DNA from: Photobacterium aquimaris
GTDB taxonomy: Bacteria > Pseudomonadota > Gammaproteobacteria > Enterobacterales > Vibrionaceae
Assembly (NCBI RefSeq): GCF_002954455.1
Contig: NZ_MSCC01000001.1
Coordinates: forward strand, 2,028,072 to 2,074,173
Length of the DNA: 46,102 nt
Reading direction: 5' to 3'
A program made the position numbers and the translations under genes. Shown piece by piece: positions 8,834 through 18,284 of this stretch (position 1 is the first letter of the stretch; each line of letters opens with the position of its first letter). The notes under the pieces were generated by a model that searched no databases, had not been told where the DNA came from, and saw nothing but the letters and a program-made list of their open reading frames with translations.

Positions 8834-11800
8834 ATGCGAACTTTCACACTATTGCTAACGTTAATATTGAGTTTTAGCCTTTATGCCGCGCCCGCTCATG
8901 ACATCGTAGCAAAGCCAGTTATCACAGTTGGCTATACCTCATTTAACTGGGCACCGTTAGCTTTTAAAAAAAATAACAAGATTATTGGCTTACTACCGTC
9001 GTTAATGGATGCAATAGCAGCTAAAGCTGGCTATCAAGTTCGAAGTATTTGCTACCCAAGCTTTAATGAGATGGTGTCGGCTTTTAAGCGCAAGGAAATT
9101 GACTTACTGATTGGTGTCGCAGCAACCTTTGAGAGCCAAAAATACATGCTTTTTAGTACTCCTATTTTAAGTGCCTCTTATGCCATGCTCAGTCGTTCTC
9201 CCCTGCATACAAGCCTCACAGACCTTAACGAGATTATTGTTAGTCTTGAAGAGGGCTTTGCTATCGAACAAAAAATAGTTGATATGCAATTAGCGAAACA
9301 AATTCTTTCTATGCCATCAAATAAAGTGGCACTGAACGCTGTCGAAAAAGGCTTAGCTGATGTCTATATTGGTAATGGTCTTATGTTACAAAACTTATAC
9401 ACTTATGGCGATTTACAGCATTCGCTATATTTCTCACCTTTAACAACACTGCCTTTTGAGCGGTTATATATCACAGCAACTAAAAATAATCGTTCGCTTA
9501 TCAACAAGATAAACCAAGCTTATTCTCAATTGTCAGAATCAGAACTTACTGAAATTTATGATAATTGGCTGACAAACAAACAACAACAAATGTTGGGAGA
9601 TCCCCATGAGTTGCATTTAACCGCTGCTGAAACCAATTACTTACAACACCATAAAAATATTCGTATTGGTTACCAATTTCCAAAGTCAGAGATACTGAAT
9701 AATAACGATATTACCTTTAATCAAGTTAACGACATTCTCAAACACATCAACAATAAACTTCATTTTTCGACAACGATTATACCAATAATCGATTATCAAG
9801 ACGGTAAGCAAAAACTAGAAAGCAACGATATTGATATCATCGCAGCGGTAGCTGTTACTAATAAACGTCAACAAGAAGTTACATTTACCACCCCTTATGG
9901 TAATGATAAGTGGGTCATCATTGATCGCATTAACCATACAAAATTAGCGGGTATTGGCAAGGATGATGTTATCGGCGTACTTGCCTCTGATTTTGGCTCA
10001 CAACTGGTTCAAGAACACTATCCTACCACCCAAATCCATAATTTTAATACCAAGAATGATATTCTTCAGGCGCTTGCTGACGGTAAAATTAACTATGCTG
10101 CTTTACCTCTTTCGACAACACAGGTGTTATTACAAAAAAACTTTTTAGGCCAATTTAAAATTGTCTCTAGCCACCTTGATGACCACCATCGAAAGATCTC
10201 ATTTGCCCTTAGCAAAAACAATTATTTGTTACGTGATATTTTTAATAAAGCGCTAGATTCTTTACCGCCTGACACCTTAAATGACATTCAAAAAAAATGG
10301 CATACAGTGACGCTTAAAGCTGACGGGGACTATCACAAACTATTGATTATAATTATTATTTTTGGACTAGTGATCTGCTGTATTATTGGTGCAGTTACGA
10401 TTTGGAATCGTCGTTTAACCAATGAAATAAAACACCGTAAAGCGGTTGAAGATAAATTAACTTACTTAACCAATAATTTTGATGGCGTATTAATCCAGCA
10501 TCACCAAAAAAGTGATGATCCTATGGATATTGAAATTCTGTTTATGAGTAAAAAAATTATTGATTTTACCGGCACCTCAGCAAGTAAGTTTTATTTTTTC
10601 CCCCAATTGCTGCAACAGCGAATGGCTTTACGCGATGATTATCAATGCTTACTTACTGCGATGCGCAATGCGGTCAAGAAAGGTTATTGGCGTACAGAAC
10701 TTCAGCTTAATACTCAAGAAGGTAATAACTCATGTTGGATTGAACTGCGTTGTCAAATAACGCCTGCAACAACAGGTTGGCAATGGAACAGTATTTTGAT
10801 TGATATCACGCAATTAAAACACCAACAACTGGCATTAACCGCAGCTCAACAAAAATCACAAGCAGCAACCACCGCTAAATCACGTTTTTTAGCGATGATG
10901 AGTCACGAGATTCGCACCCCGATCAGCGGCATTATTTGTTTATTGGATTTAATGAAGCCTTATGCACAGCAACCTGAATTACAACAAATTCACCAAAACC
11001 TCACCCTCTCAAGTGAAAATTTATTAAATATCGTCAATGATGTTTTAGATTTTTCAAAACTTGAATCCAAAAAACTCAAGCTCGATCTGCGTGAAAAACA
11101 ACTCATTAAAGTTGCTACAGTTTTAGTGCAGCCCCATGCCATTCATGCAGCACAAAAAGGGCTAGACTTTAAATTATGGATTGATCCTAATATCGCCCAA
11201 AGTTTATGCTTTGATAGTATGCGCTTAAAACAAGTACTTAATAACTTACTCAATAATGCGATTAAGTTTACTTCTAACGGCTCGATTAGACTTGAGATAA
11301 ATCTATTATCTCAACAGGATAACCAACAGATCATTAGTTTTAAAGTTACCGACACTGGCATTGGTATTTCTGCGCAAGATATCAATAAATTATTTCAGCC
11401 TTTTGAGCAACTAGACCAAGACAGTGCTCGCCGTTATGGCGGAACAGGATTAGGGCTTTCAATCTGTCACCAATTGATCCAACTTATGAATGGCACTATC
11501 ACGGTAGCAAGTCAGCCAGATCAAGGCACAAGCTTTACGATTACACTTGGGTTTGATGTTTGTCAGCCAACTGAAACTAAATCACTACACAAACATTGTG
11601 GGCTATTAGCCATGGTAAATGATTCGATTTTGATCAATTACCTGACGGCTTGGCAATGTCCAATTACGGTATTAACCGCGACCACTAAAGAACAACTGGC
11701 AGCCGCAGTATCAATACAATGCATTGATACACTATTTGTTCCTCAATCTTGGGTCATTGAGCATAATATTAATTTAAATTGGATTGCGATTAACTTGCCA

Positions 11801-12766
11801 TCGGTAAATTGGATCACCATTACTTCAGCAGATGTAATGCTCACTTCAAATATCAATGCACGTAATATTTCGTTGAGTCCATTACTGCCTAACCAGCTGT
11901 ACCGAGCATTAACTCAACCTTTTCAACCTTACAATAACGATAGTCAATTTGCATATACTGTCCAAGCTCCTCTTACTCGTGAGCAAGCTATCGCTGAAAA
12001 TCGTTATGTGTTGGTGGCAGAAGATCATCCAATAAACCAACAAATACTCAAACAGCAATTAGAGCAGCTCAATTATGCCGTTGATATTGTTGATAATGGT
12101 AAACAAGCGTTAGTCGCCTTAGCCAACAATAATTACAGTCTTTTATTAACCGACTGCCATATGCCAGAAATGGATGGCTATGAGCTAACCAAAATAATTC
12201 GCGAACAAGAGCAACATACAGCAAGCTCTCCATTACCTATTATTGCTGTTACAGCTAATGCTCTAACAAATACCGACCGTTTTAGAGCAATGGGATTTAA
12301 CGACTATTTAATAAAACCATTAATACAACAGCAGCTAAAAACAGTGTTGGATCGATGGCTACAACCATCTGCAACAATAGATAAGGCTCAAGTGTTACCA
12401 CAATTACCTCAGACAAATATTGAGTCGCCACCAGCGATGATAATTGATATTAATGAACTACAGCTGATTTTTGGGGACAAAGAGGTGTGTCAGACATTGC
12501 TCCAACAATATTTGACAGCTTGTATTGATGATTTAGAGCAACTAAATACCGCTATCACACAACAAAATAATGATAATATATTTATGATCAGCCATCGCAT
12601 CAAAGGGGCTGCACGAATGATGGCTTTTCATCAATTAGCACAGGTTGCTGATAAGCTTGAGTCTTGCTCTCAAAAGATTCAAATAAATAAGCCTGACTTA
12701 CACTTATATTACGCTGATATTGAACAATTAATTAAACAATTATCCCTACAAATTCATAGCAATTAG
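8834..12766 (+). CDS. vieS: VieS-like (BvgS/EvgS-type) hybrid sensor histidine kinase
   Basis: A 1310-residue inner-membrane phosphorelay kinase. Domains in order: signal peptide (~1-19); two periplasmic solute-binding-protein-3-like (Venus-flytrap) domains (~28-250 and ~270-490); a membrane helix (~508-530); a PAS-like region; HisKA with H691 in MSHEIRTP; HATPase with LNNLLNNAIKF and GGTGLGLSI; a degenerate spacer; a receiver with D1107 in TDCHMPEMDGYE and K in YLIKPL; and a C-terminal Hpt domain with H1254 in SHRIKGAAR. Flytrap pairs of this type usually sense small ligands such as amino acids or carboxylates; the ligand is unknown. The ATG at 8834 follows an AGGT site and directly precedes the signal peptide. 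It lies between the VieB-like and VieA-like genes with short gaps, so one operon is likely. Confidence 0.88.
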   Translation: MRTFTLLLTLILSFSLYAAPAHDIVAKPVITVGYTSFNWAPLAFKKNNKIIGLLPSLMDAIAAKAGYQVRSICYPSFNEMVSAFKRKEIDLLIGVAATFESQKYMLFSTPILSASYAMLSRSPLHTSLTDLNEIIVSLEEGFAIEQKIVDMQLAKQILSMPSNKVALNAVEKGLADVYIGNGLMLQNLYTYGDLQHSLYFSPLTTLPFERLYITATKNNRSLINKINQAYSQLSESELTEIYDNWLTNKQQQMLGDPHELHLTAAETNYLQHHKNIRIGYQFPKSEILNNNDITFNQVNDILKHINNKLHFSTTIIPIIDYQDGKQKLESNDIDIIAAVAVTNKRQQEVTFTTPYGNDKWVIIDRINHTKLAGIGKDDVIGVLASDFGSQLVQEHYPTTQIHNFNTKNDILQALADGKINYAALPLSTTQVLLQKNFLGQFKIVSSHLDDHHRKISFALSKNNYLLRDIFNKALDSLPPDTLNDIQKKWHTVTLKADGDYHKLLIIIIIFGLVICCIIGAVTIWNRRLTNEIKHRKAVEDKLTYLTNNFDGVLIQHHQKSDDPMDIEILFMSKKIIDFTGTSASKFYFFPQLLQQRMALRDDYQCLLTAMRNAVKKGYWRTELQLNTQEGNNSCWIELRCQITPATTGWQWNSILIDITQLKHQQLALTAAQQKSQAATTAKSRFLAMMSHEIRTPISGIICLLDLMKPYAQQPELQQIHQNLTLSSENLLNIVNDVLDFSKLESKKLKLDLREKQLIKVATVLVQPHAIHAAQKGLDFKLWIDPNIAQSLCFDSMRLKQVLNNLLNNAIKFTSNGSIRLEINLLSQQDNQQIISFKVTDTGIGISAQDINKLFQPFEQLDQDSARRYGGTGLGLSICHQLIQLMNGTITVASQPDQGTSFTITLGFDVCQPTETKSLHKHCGLLAMVNDSILINYLTAWQCPITVLTATTKEQLAAAVSIQCIDTLFVPQSWVIEHNINLNWIAINLPSVNWITITSADVMLTSNINARNISLSPLLPNQLYRALTQPFQPYNNDSQFAYTVQAPLTREQAIAENRYVLVAEDHPINQQILKQQLEQLNYAVDIVDNGKQALVALANNNYSLLLTDCHMPEMDGYELTKIIREQEQHTASSPLPIIAVTANALTNTDRFRAMGFNDYLIKPLIQQQLKTVLDRWLQPSATIDKAQVLPQLPQTNIESPPAMIIDINELQLIFGDKEVCQTLLQQYLTACIDDLEQLNTAITQQNNDNIFMISHRIKGAARMMAFHQLAQVADKLESCSQKIQINKPDLHLYYADIEQLIKQLSLQIHSN

Positions 12767-12775
12767 GATCGAAAT

Positions 12776-13990
12776 ATGAACATATTATTGATTGAAGATC
12801 ATGACTTTCAACGTCAAGTTCTTGCAACCCAATTAGCTCATCTGATCGATCCTAATTACGACCAAATACATTGTGCAGCGAATGGCATCGATGCCTTAGC
12901 AATAATGCAAAATTATCAGCCACAATTATTGTTGTGCGATCTCAATATGCCACAAATGGATGGCATCAGTTTTCTTGGCCACCTCGCAGAGCAGCAATTT
13001 AACGGTAAGATTATTATCACCAGTGCATTAGATGCAGAAGTGCTCGATAGCGTAAATAAAATGTGTAAAAACTACGGCCTCAATCTATTAGGGACATTAG
13101 TTAAACCGACCCTTCTTGATCAACTAAAGCAATTGCTGACGCTGGCTAAAATTGATTTACAACCAACTATCCCACCACTTCCACTACAGCAAGAGATTAA
13201 AGAACAAGACATTCTTGATGCTTTACATGCCGGCTACCTAAGTCCTTATTACCAACCGATTGTCAATATGAAAACTGGAGAATGGATAGCGAGTGAGGCC
13301 TTAATCCGTTTTATTCATCCAGATCATGGCATTGTACCTGCTATAAAATTTATTAAACTTTTAGCCAATCTAGGCAAAGACACTCAACTAGCATTACTGA
13401 TTATTAATCATATTATTAGTCATCAAGCCATTTTGAGTGCCCGCAAAGTTGCCGTTAATATATCTGCCAATACATTAGTTGAACGCAGTTTTATTAATAC
13501 GGTATTAACCCTCCATCACCAGCATCCACAACTGCATCATTGGCTGTATTTTGAGCTAACAGAATCCGATATTTTTGAATCCGCAGGACAAGCACTAGAA
13601 GCTGCTGCACGACTCGGTATGCATGGTTTTAATCTTTCCATTGATGATTTTGGTACTGGCTATTCATCACTTAAACAACTTGATATTTTGCCGTTTAAGT
13701 CATTAAAATTAGATATCAGTTTCGTCCAAGCAATGCCCACTAACTACACTGCAAAAGTGATTATTGAGACCTGTCTCGTATTAGCGCAACGTCTTAACTT
13801 AATCACTATCGCAGAAGGCGTAGAAGATATTACCTTGTGGCTAAAATTACAAAATATGGGCTGTGAATTAGCGCAAGGGTACTTTATTTCTCCGCCATTG
13901 CCTGTTAGTCTAATTCCAATTTGGTATACACAGTGGCAGCAACGAAGCCAACAACTGGTCAATGATTCACTTTCTAAAGAGATAACATAG
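12776..13990 (+). CDS. vieA: VieA-like response regulator with EAL c-di-GMP phosphodiesterase domain
   Basis: A 404-residue cytoplasmic protein. The receiver (~1-125) has E7/D8, phosphoacceptor D55 in LLCDLNMPQMDG, S in ITSALD and K in LVKP. The EAL domain (~145-390) keeps the catalytic set: E174 in SEALIRF, N in VNIS, E in FELTES, DD in DDFGTGYSS, K in LKLD, E in AEGVED and Q in QGYFISPPL. It should hydrolyse cyclic di-GMP when phosphorylated (inference). V. cholerae VieA has an extra C-terminal helix-turn-helix; here the protein ends about 20 residues after the EAL domain, so direct gene regulation is unlikely. It starts 10 bases after the kinase stop. No terminator is obvious before pflA. 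Confidence 0.88.
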   Translation: MNILLIEDHDFQRQVLATQLAHLIDPNYDQIHCAANGIDALAIMQNYQPQLLLCDLNMPQMDGISFLGHLAEQQFNGKIIITSALDAEVLDSVNKMCKNYGLNLLGTLVKPTLLDQLKQLLTLAKIDLQPTIPPLPLQQEIKEQDILDALHAGYLSPYYQPIVNMKTGEWIASEALIRFIHPDHGIVPAIKFIKLLANLGKDTQLALLIINHIISHQAILSARKVAVNISANTLVERSFINTVLTLHHQHPQLHHWLYFELTESDIFESAGQALEAAARLGMHGFNLSIDDFGTGYSSLKQLDILPFKSLKLDISFVQAMPTNYTAKVIIETCLVLAQRLNLITIAEGVEDITLWLKLQNMGCELAQGYFISPPLPVSLIPIWYTQWQQRSQQLVNDSLSKEIT

Positions 13991-14127
13991 CAAATAAAAC
14001 GACTATCAATGTTAATCATAACAACGCGGTCTAGTTAATTAACAACCCAGAGTTTTCGCTATATTCAGACATCGTTTTGTAATAAAATAACACATAAATA
14101 AAACGCAGTATGCGGAGAAATAAAACA

Positions 14128-14868
14128 ATGTCAGTAACAGGTCGTATTCACTCTTTCGAATCTTGCGGAACCGTCGATGGGCCAGGAATTCGGTTTATTG
14201 TATTCCTGCAAGGTTGCTTAATGCGCTGCAAATACTGTCACAACCGTGATACTTGGGATACTCATGACGGTCGTGAAGCTGCCGTCGAAGAATTAATGCA
14301 TGAGGCGCGTTCTTACCGTCACTTTATGAACGCTTCTGGTGGTGGTGTTACCGCCTCTGGTGGTGAAGCTATGCTACAACCAGAATTTGTCCGTGATTTT
14401 TTCCGTGCTGCGCAAGCTGATGGTATTCATACTTGTCTTGATACCAATGGTTATATTCGTAAACATACTGATGTTGTTGATGAAGTGCTAGATGCCACTG
14501 ACTTGGTTATGCTTGATCTTAAACAAATGGATGACACTATTCACCAAGATCTGGTTGGCGTAGCCAATAAACGTGTACTTGATTTTGCACGTTACCTACA
14601 TCAACGCGGTCAAAAAACATGGATCCGCTACGTTGTTGTTCCTGGTTATACCGATGATGAACGCTCAGCACATTTGCTTGGCGAATTTATTAAAGATATG
14701 GACAATATCGAGAAGATTGAGCTGCTGCCCTACCATCAGCTTGGCGAGCACAAATGGGAAGCACTTGGCTATGAATACCCACTAAAAGGGGTTCAGCCAC
14801 CGAAAAAAGAAACCATGGAAACGATCAAGAATATTCTTGCTAGCTATGGAAAAAAAGTAATGTACTAA
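14128..14868 (+). CDS. pflA: Pyruvate formate-lyase activating enzyme (radical SAM)
   Basis: Uses S-adenosylmethionine and a [4Fe-4S] cluster to put the glycyl radical on PflB. The 246 residues equal E. coli PflA. The radical-SAM motif is C30-x3-C34-x2-C37 in [15 protein letters not shown], followed by the SAM-binding [12 protein letters not shown] loop. I set the start at 14128 because [20 protein letters not shown] is the conserved N-terminus and CGGAGA lies 10 bases upstream; an in-frame ATG at 14110 would swallow that site. It is separated from pflB by the three VieB/S/A-like genes, so it probably has its own promoter in the 137 bases before it. Confidence 0.97.
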   Translation: MSVTGRIHSFESCGTVDGPGIRFIVFLQGCLMRCKYCHNRDTWDTHDGREAAVEELMHEARSYRHFMNASGGGVTASGGEAMLQPEFVRDFFRAAQADGIHTCLDTNGYIRKHTDVVDEVLDATDLVMLDLKQMDDTIHQDLVGVANKRVLDFARYLHQRGQKTWIRYVVVPGYTDDERSAHLLGEFIKDMDNIEKIELLPYHQLGEHKWEALGYEYPLKGVQPPKKETMETIKNILASYGKKVMY

Positions 14869-14900
14869 TTTTATGCCGTGATTCCATCACGTGACATACA

Positions 14901-14951
14901 AAAAGAGCGGCTTATCTTTACCTCTACAGGTGCTAGATAAGTCGCTCTTTT
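14901..14951. terminator. Long inverted-repeat terminator after pflA
   Basis: A nearly perfect 17-bp stem (AAAAGAGCGGCTTATCT with AGATAAGTCGCTCTTTT) with a 16-base loop. T runs in both orientations mean it can end pflA and the small minus-strand ORF that follows. Confidence 0.85.
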
Positions 14952-14977
14952 CTATTTAATACTTAAAAAACGTTTAT

Positions 14978-15094
14978 TTATCGGGACATCGGTAAAATAA
15001 CAACAAGAAAAGAAATTAGCGCCACCATAATAAATAATGAAATAGGTAAGGTGTATTGCCACTTCGTTACAGGTTCTTGTTCTTGTTCTTGCAT
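14978..15094 (-). CDS. Small single-pass membrane protein, 38 aa
   Basis: The ORF begins MQEQEQEPVTKWQ, a short hydrophilic N-terminus, followed by a hydrophobic segment of about 20 residues (LPISLFIMVALISFLVVILP) and a final MSR. That is the classic layout of a tiny membrane protein. An excellent AAGGAAG site lies 5-6 bases before the ATG, and the ORF ends just before the shared terminator, so I consider it real. I do not recognise the family. It lies between pflA and fhs and reads away from fhs. It is not the longer overlapping frame in the same region, which has no plausible start or composition. Confidence 0.6.
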   Translation of the reverse strand: MQEQEQEPVTKWQYTLPISLFIMVALISFLVVILPMSR

Positions 15095-15429
15095 AATAAC
15101 TTCCTTTACTAAATTTACACCCTAATTGATCAGGGTCATTTTTTATATTGGCTCTACTGTAAAGGCGGAGCAAAAAACAACCAATAACTAATAATGGAAT
15201 AATACATTCCATTATCACAACAAAATAAAAACATTCACTGCTTATTCATTACTAATTAGCAATAGCATCTATCAAAAAACCATAAAATGATATTTATCCA
15301 TGATAAAATTATGGTATAAACCAAAAGCAAACGTTTGCTTTAATGAAAAGTAGCCATCTGCAATTACAATAGCACCCAATAATAACAATCTTCGTACTAC
15401 TATCTCTGCCTATGAGGAAATAAGCTCTC
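15095..15429. other. 335-bp regulatory region between a small ORF and fhs
   Basis: No gene is seen. It holds the start region of the 38-aa ORF on the minus strand, the PurR-type operator at 15324-15341, and AT-rich promoter-like sequence with a TATAAA at 15315-15320 for fhs. A weak FNR-like match lies at 15126-15139, but it is not correctly spaced from a promoter. Confidence 0.6.
15324..15341. promoter_or_regulatory. PurR-type operator upstream of fhs
   Basis: AAAGCAAACGTTTGCTTT is a perfect 18-bp palindrome. Its inner 16 bases meet every fixed position of the PurR operator consensus ANGCAANCGNTTNCNT. It lies 90 bases before the fhs ATG and just after a TATAAA -10-like element at 15315-15320, so a bound repressor would cover the predicted start site. 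PurR represses purine and one-carbon genes in gammaproteobacteria, which suits a formate-tetrahydrofolate ligase. A CytR- or other LacI-family site is the main alternative. Confidence 0.75.
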
Positions 15430-17184
15430 ATGAAAAGCGACATCGAAATTTGCCGTGCAACGTTACTTACCCCTATTGATCGTATCGCCTTAAATGCCGG
15501 CATTGAAGCACAAGATCTTACGCCTCAAGGCAGTTTAAAAGCTAAAGTTAAACCAGCGATATTAAAACGCTTAGTGCATAAACCTGAAGGTAAACTGGTA
15601 CTCGTAACTGCGATTACACCAACCCCATTAGGTGAAGGTAAAACGGTCACAACCATTGGCTTAGCACAAGGGTTAGCTAAAATTAACCACTCTGTTTTTG
15701 CTTGTATTCGCCAACCTTCAATGGGGCCGGTTTTTGGGGTTAAAGGAGGTGCTGCCGGTGGTGGTTATAGCCAAGTTGCACCAATGGAAAAACTCAACTT
15801 ACACCTAACCGGTGATATTCATGCTGTTACTGCTGCCCATAACCTTGCTGCAGCCGCATTAGATGCTCGCCTCTACCATGAAGACCGCTTAGGTTATGAG
15901 ACTTTTGCTGCTCATACTGGCTTGCCTGCACTTCGAATTGATATTAATAATATTACTTGGAAACGAGTTATGGACCACAATGATCGCGCGTTGCGAATGA
16001 TCACTATTGGTCAAAATGAACCGGGTAAAACCATTAACGGCCTTGAGCGTCAAGATGGGTTTGATATTTCAGCTGCTTCTGAATTAATGGCTATTTTAGC
16101 GCTCGCGACAGATTTAGCCGACATGCGCCAACGGATAGGTAAAATTGTCGTTGCTTATAATCTCGATGGAGAGCCTGTTACCACTGAAGATCTTCAGGTT
16201 GCGGGTGCGATGGCCGTCACTATGTGTGAGGCTATTGAACCAACCTTAATGCAAACCTTAGAAGGCATACCCACCCTTATTCATTCAGGACCATTTGCTA
16301 ATATAGCGCATGGTAACTCTTCGATCATTGCCGATAAAATCGCGCTTAAATTAAGTGAATTTACCGTAACCGAAGGCGGTTTTGGTTCCGATATGGGGTT
16401 TGAGAAAGCCTGCAATATCAAAGCCCAACAAGCACAAAGAGGGCCTGACTGTGCCGTTGTTGTGGCAACGTTACGTGGCCTTAAAGCAAATTCAGGGTTG
16501 TATGACTTACGTCCAGGGCAACCTTTACCTGACAGCATTTTTGAACCCGATGCTAAAGCACTGCTAGCTGGGTTTGAAAACTTACGTTGGCATATCAATA
16601 ATGCAGCCAAATATGGCGTACCGGTGGTAGTTGCAATTAACCGTTTTCCACAAGATACCGATCAAGAACTTGGGCAATTAAAACAGTTAATTTTAAACTC
16701 AACCTTCAATGTTCATGTCGATGTTGCCTTAAGTGAAGCATTTACAAAAGGCGGTGATGGTGCAATTGAACTTGCTCATGCGGTTGTTAATGCCTGTAAA
16801 ACCCCGGCTAATTTCAAACCTCTTTATACGTTAGATCAAACGATTGAAGAGAAATTAATGGCAGTGGCGGAAGTTGGCTACGGTGCTAAAAACATTGAGC
16901 TATCTCCTTTAGCAACCCAACAATTAGCCCAATTAAAGGCACAAGGTTTTAATGATCTCGCGGTTTGTATGGCAAAAACACCACTATCTATTACTACAGA
17001 GCCGCATATCAAGGGCGCGCCTACAGATTTCACTGTTCCTGTTAGAGAGCTAAAATTGTGTGCAGGTGCCGGTTTTATCTATGCCTTGTGCGGTAATGTT
17101 ATGACCATGCCTGGTTTACCTGAAAAACCAGCATTCATGAGCCTTGATCTCGATGCTGATGGCAATATCATTGGCCTAAGTTAA
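15430..17184 (+). CDS. fhs: Formate-tetrahydrofolate ligase
   Basis: Joins formate to tetrahydrofolate with ATP to give 10-formyl-THF for purine synthesis and one-carbon metabolism. The 584 residues show the family N-terminus ([20 protein letters not shown], including the ATP-binding loop), [20 protein letters not shown], the TGDIHA motif and the [11 protein letters not shown] segment. Length is slightly above the usual ~557 because of a longer N-terminal segment. The ATG at 15430 follows TGAGGAAATAAG. Its place near pflB/pflA/focA suggests that it salvages PflB-derived formate (inference). A perfect PurR-type box lies upstream and a hairpin terminator downstream. Confidence 0.97.
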   Translation: MKSDIEICRATLLTPIDRIALNAGIEAQDLTPQGSLKAKVKPAILKRLVHKPEGKLVLVTAITPTPLGEGKTVTTIGLAQGLAKINHSVFACIRQPSMGPVFGVKGGAAGGGYSQVAPMEKLNLHLTGDIHAVTAAHNLAAAALDARLYHEDRLGYETFAAHTGLPALRIDINNITWKRVMDHNDRALRMITIGQNEPGKTINGLERQDGFDISAASELMAILALATDLADMRQRIGKIVVAYNLDGEPVTTEDLQVAGAMAVTMCEAIEPTLMQTLEGIPTLIHSGPFANIAHGNSSIIADKIALKLSEFTVTEGGFGSDMGFEKACNIKAQQAQRGPDCAVVVATLRGLKANSGLYDLRPGQPLPDSIFEPDAKALLAGFENLRWHINNAAKYGVPVVVAINRFPQDTDQELGQLKQLILNSTFNVHVDVALSEAFTKGGDGAIELAHAVVNACKTPANFKPLYTLDQTIEEKLMAVAEVGYGAKNIELSPLATQQLAQLKAQGFNDLAVCMAKTPLSITTEPHIKGAPTDFTVPVRELKLCAGAGFIYALCGNVMTMPGLPEKPAFMSLDLDADGNIIGLS

Positions 17185-17498
17185 TTATCCCCATTAACCA
17201 CTCCAGTATTGGTAGGTTATATGTACTGCCAATACTGTTTTAGTATCATTCATCATAACAAATAAACCCACAAAAAAAGGGGTTTTCAATAAAAATCAAA
17301 TAGATAAAAAATTTACTTTTATATCAAATGAATAACATTCACTAACAAAAAAAAAGCCTATTCGTGGTGTCAGATCATTTTATTTTACACTCAACCTGCT
17401 AATCTCACGCTCATAATAAATATTTCTTGCTCTCACCACAGTAACTAATAAAAACTGAGTGAGTGTAGTAATCTATAAAAAATTTGAGGCTTACTGCA
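17185..17498 (+). other. 314-bp intergenic region between fhs and yfbU
   Basis: Apart from the fhs terminator I see no gene. The rest is AT-rich with long A runs near 17270 and 17347, and presumably holds the yfbU promoter. I could not fix its -35 and -10 elements. Confidence 0.5.
17204..17242 (+). terminator. Terminator after fhs
   Basis: A 12-bp stem, CAGTATTGGTAG / CTGCCAATACTG, with a 10-base loop and a short T-rich tail, 20 bases after the fhs stop. Confidence 0.7.
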
Positions 17499-18005
17499 AT
17501 GGATATGACTAACGCTCAACGTCTAATTCTATCAAACCAATACTACATCATGGCAAAACTGACGCCAGAAAATGCCGATAAATACCGTCGCCTGCAAATG
17601 ATTGTTGAACGTGGTTATTGCTTACAAATGCGCGAACTTGATAAAGATTTTGGCGAAGTGTCAGAAGACGAATGTAAACACGTTCTTGAAATCATGGAGA
17701 TGTATCATGCGCTGCAAGAATCATTCAATTTAGAAGATTGCCGTTGTGATGGTGCAAAAGACATTGATCAACGTCGACTACAATTCTTGGGTTTTGATAT
17801 CATTACTGAAGCTAAATTAGTCAACTACGTTCGCTTCTTAACTAATGATGAAGGCTTATACCCACAGTTCCCTAAAAATGAGCACCAATTTAATAGCCAC
17901 GTACCGATGCTTGAAAAATATCTACGTATGCTAAAAATTTGGCGTGCATGTCCTCGTCATTACCATTTATCATGCAGCGAAATCCAACAGATAATTACTG
18001 CCTAA
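17499..18005 (+). CDS. yfbU: YfbU family protein
   Basis: A 168-residue conserved protein of unknown molecular function. Recognised by [18 protein letters not shown] at the start, the [19 protein letters not shown] segment and the C-terminal [17 protein letters not shown], all close to E. coli YfbU (164 residues). I set the start at 17499, 10 bases after GAGG, to match the family N-terminus; an upstream in-frame start adds five residues. In E. coli yfbU lies next to yfbV-ackA-pta; here it is about 7 kb away from yfbV with regulator genes in between. It is followed by its own terminator. Confidence 0.9.
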   Translation: MDMTNAQRLILSNQYYIMAKLTPENADKYRRLQMIVERGYCLQMRELDKDFGEVSEDECKHVLEIMEMYHALQESFNLEDCRCDGAKDIDQRRLQFLGFDIITEAKLVNYVRFLTNDEGLYPQFPKNEHQFNSHVPMLEKYLRMLKIWRACPRHYHLSCSEIQQIITA

Positions 18006-18022
18006 ATTAATTATTCGCACAA

Positions 18023-18052
18023 TAAAACCGAGTCAAGATACTCGGTTTTATT
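18023..18052 (+). terminator. Terminator after yfbU
   Basis: A stem TAAAACCGAG / CTCGGTTTTA with a short loop and a T-rich end, 18 bases after the stop codon. Confidence 0.8.
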
Positions 18053-18284
18053 GATTGAAATATATTCTCACCCTATAAAAACAAAAAACCACTTTGTAAC
18101 CCTTACATTGCCTAAGAATAACAACCCATCCTCATGTTAATAACAGTATCGCCTTTGTTATAAAAACAGTTAGTGATCGTTGCAATCACTACGTATAATC
18201 ATTTTATTTCTTTGCTGCTAATTGTTGTTCAATAAGATCCATTTTATTAGCAAGATGCCATTATCAATGGAATATAAAATAACC

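Noticed and set aside
15126..15139. TTGATCAGGGTCAT as an FNR site
   Set aside because: Only 8 of 10 matches, and no -10 element at the right distance in either direction; a class II start would fall on the small ORF's ATG.
14952..15218. An 88-residue minus-strand frame between pflA and fhs
   Set aside because: It has odd composition, no ribosome site and overlaps, in another frame, the 38-residue ORF that has a strong site and a clean membrane segment.
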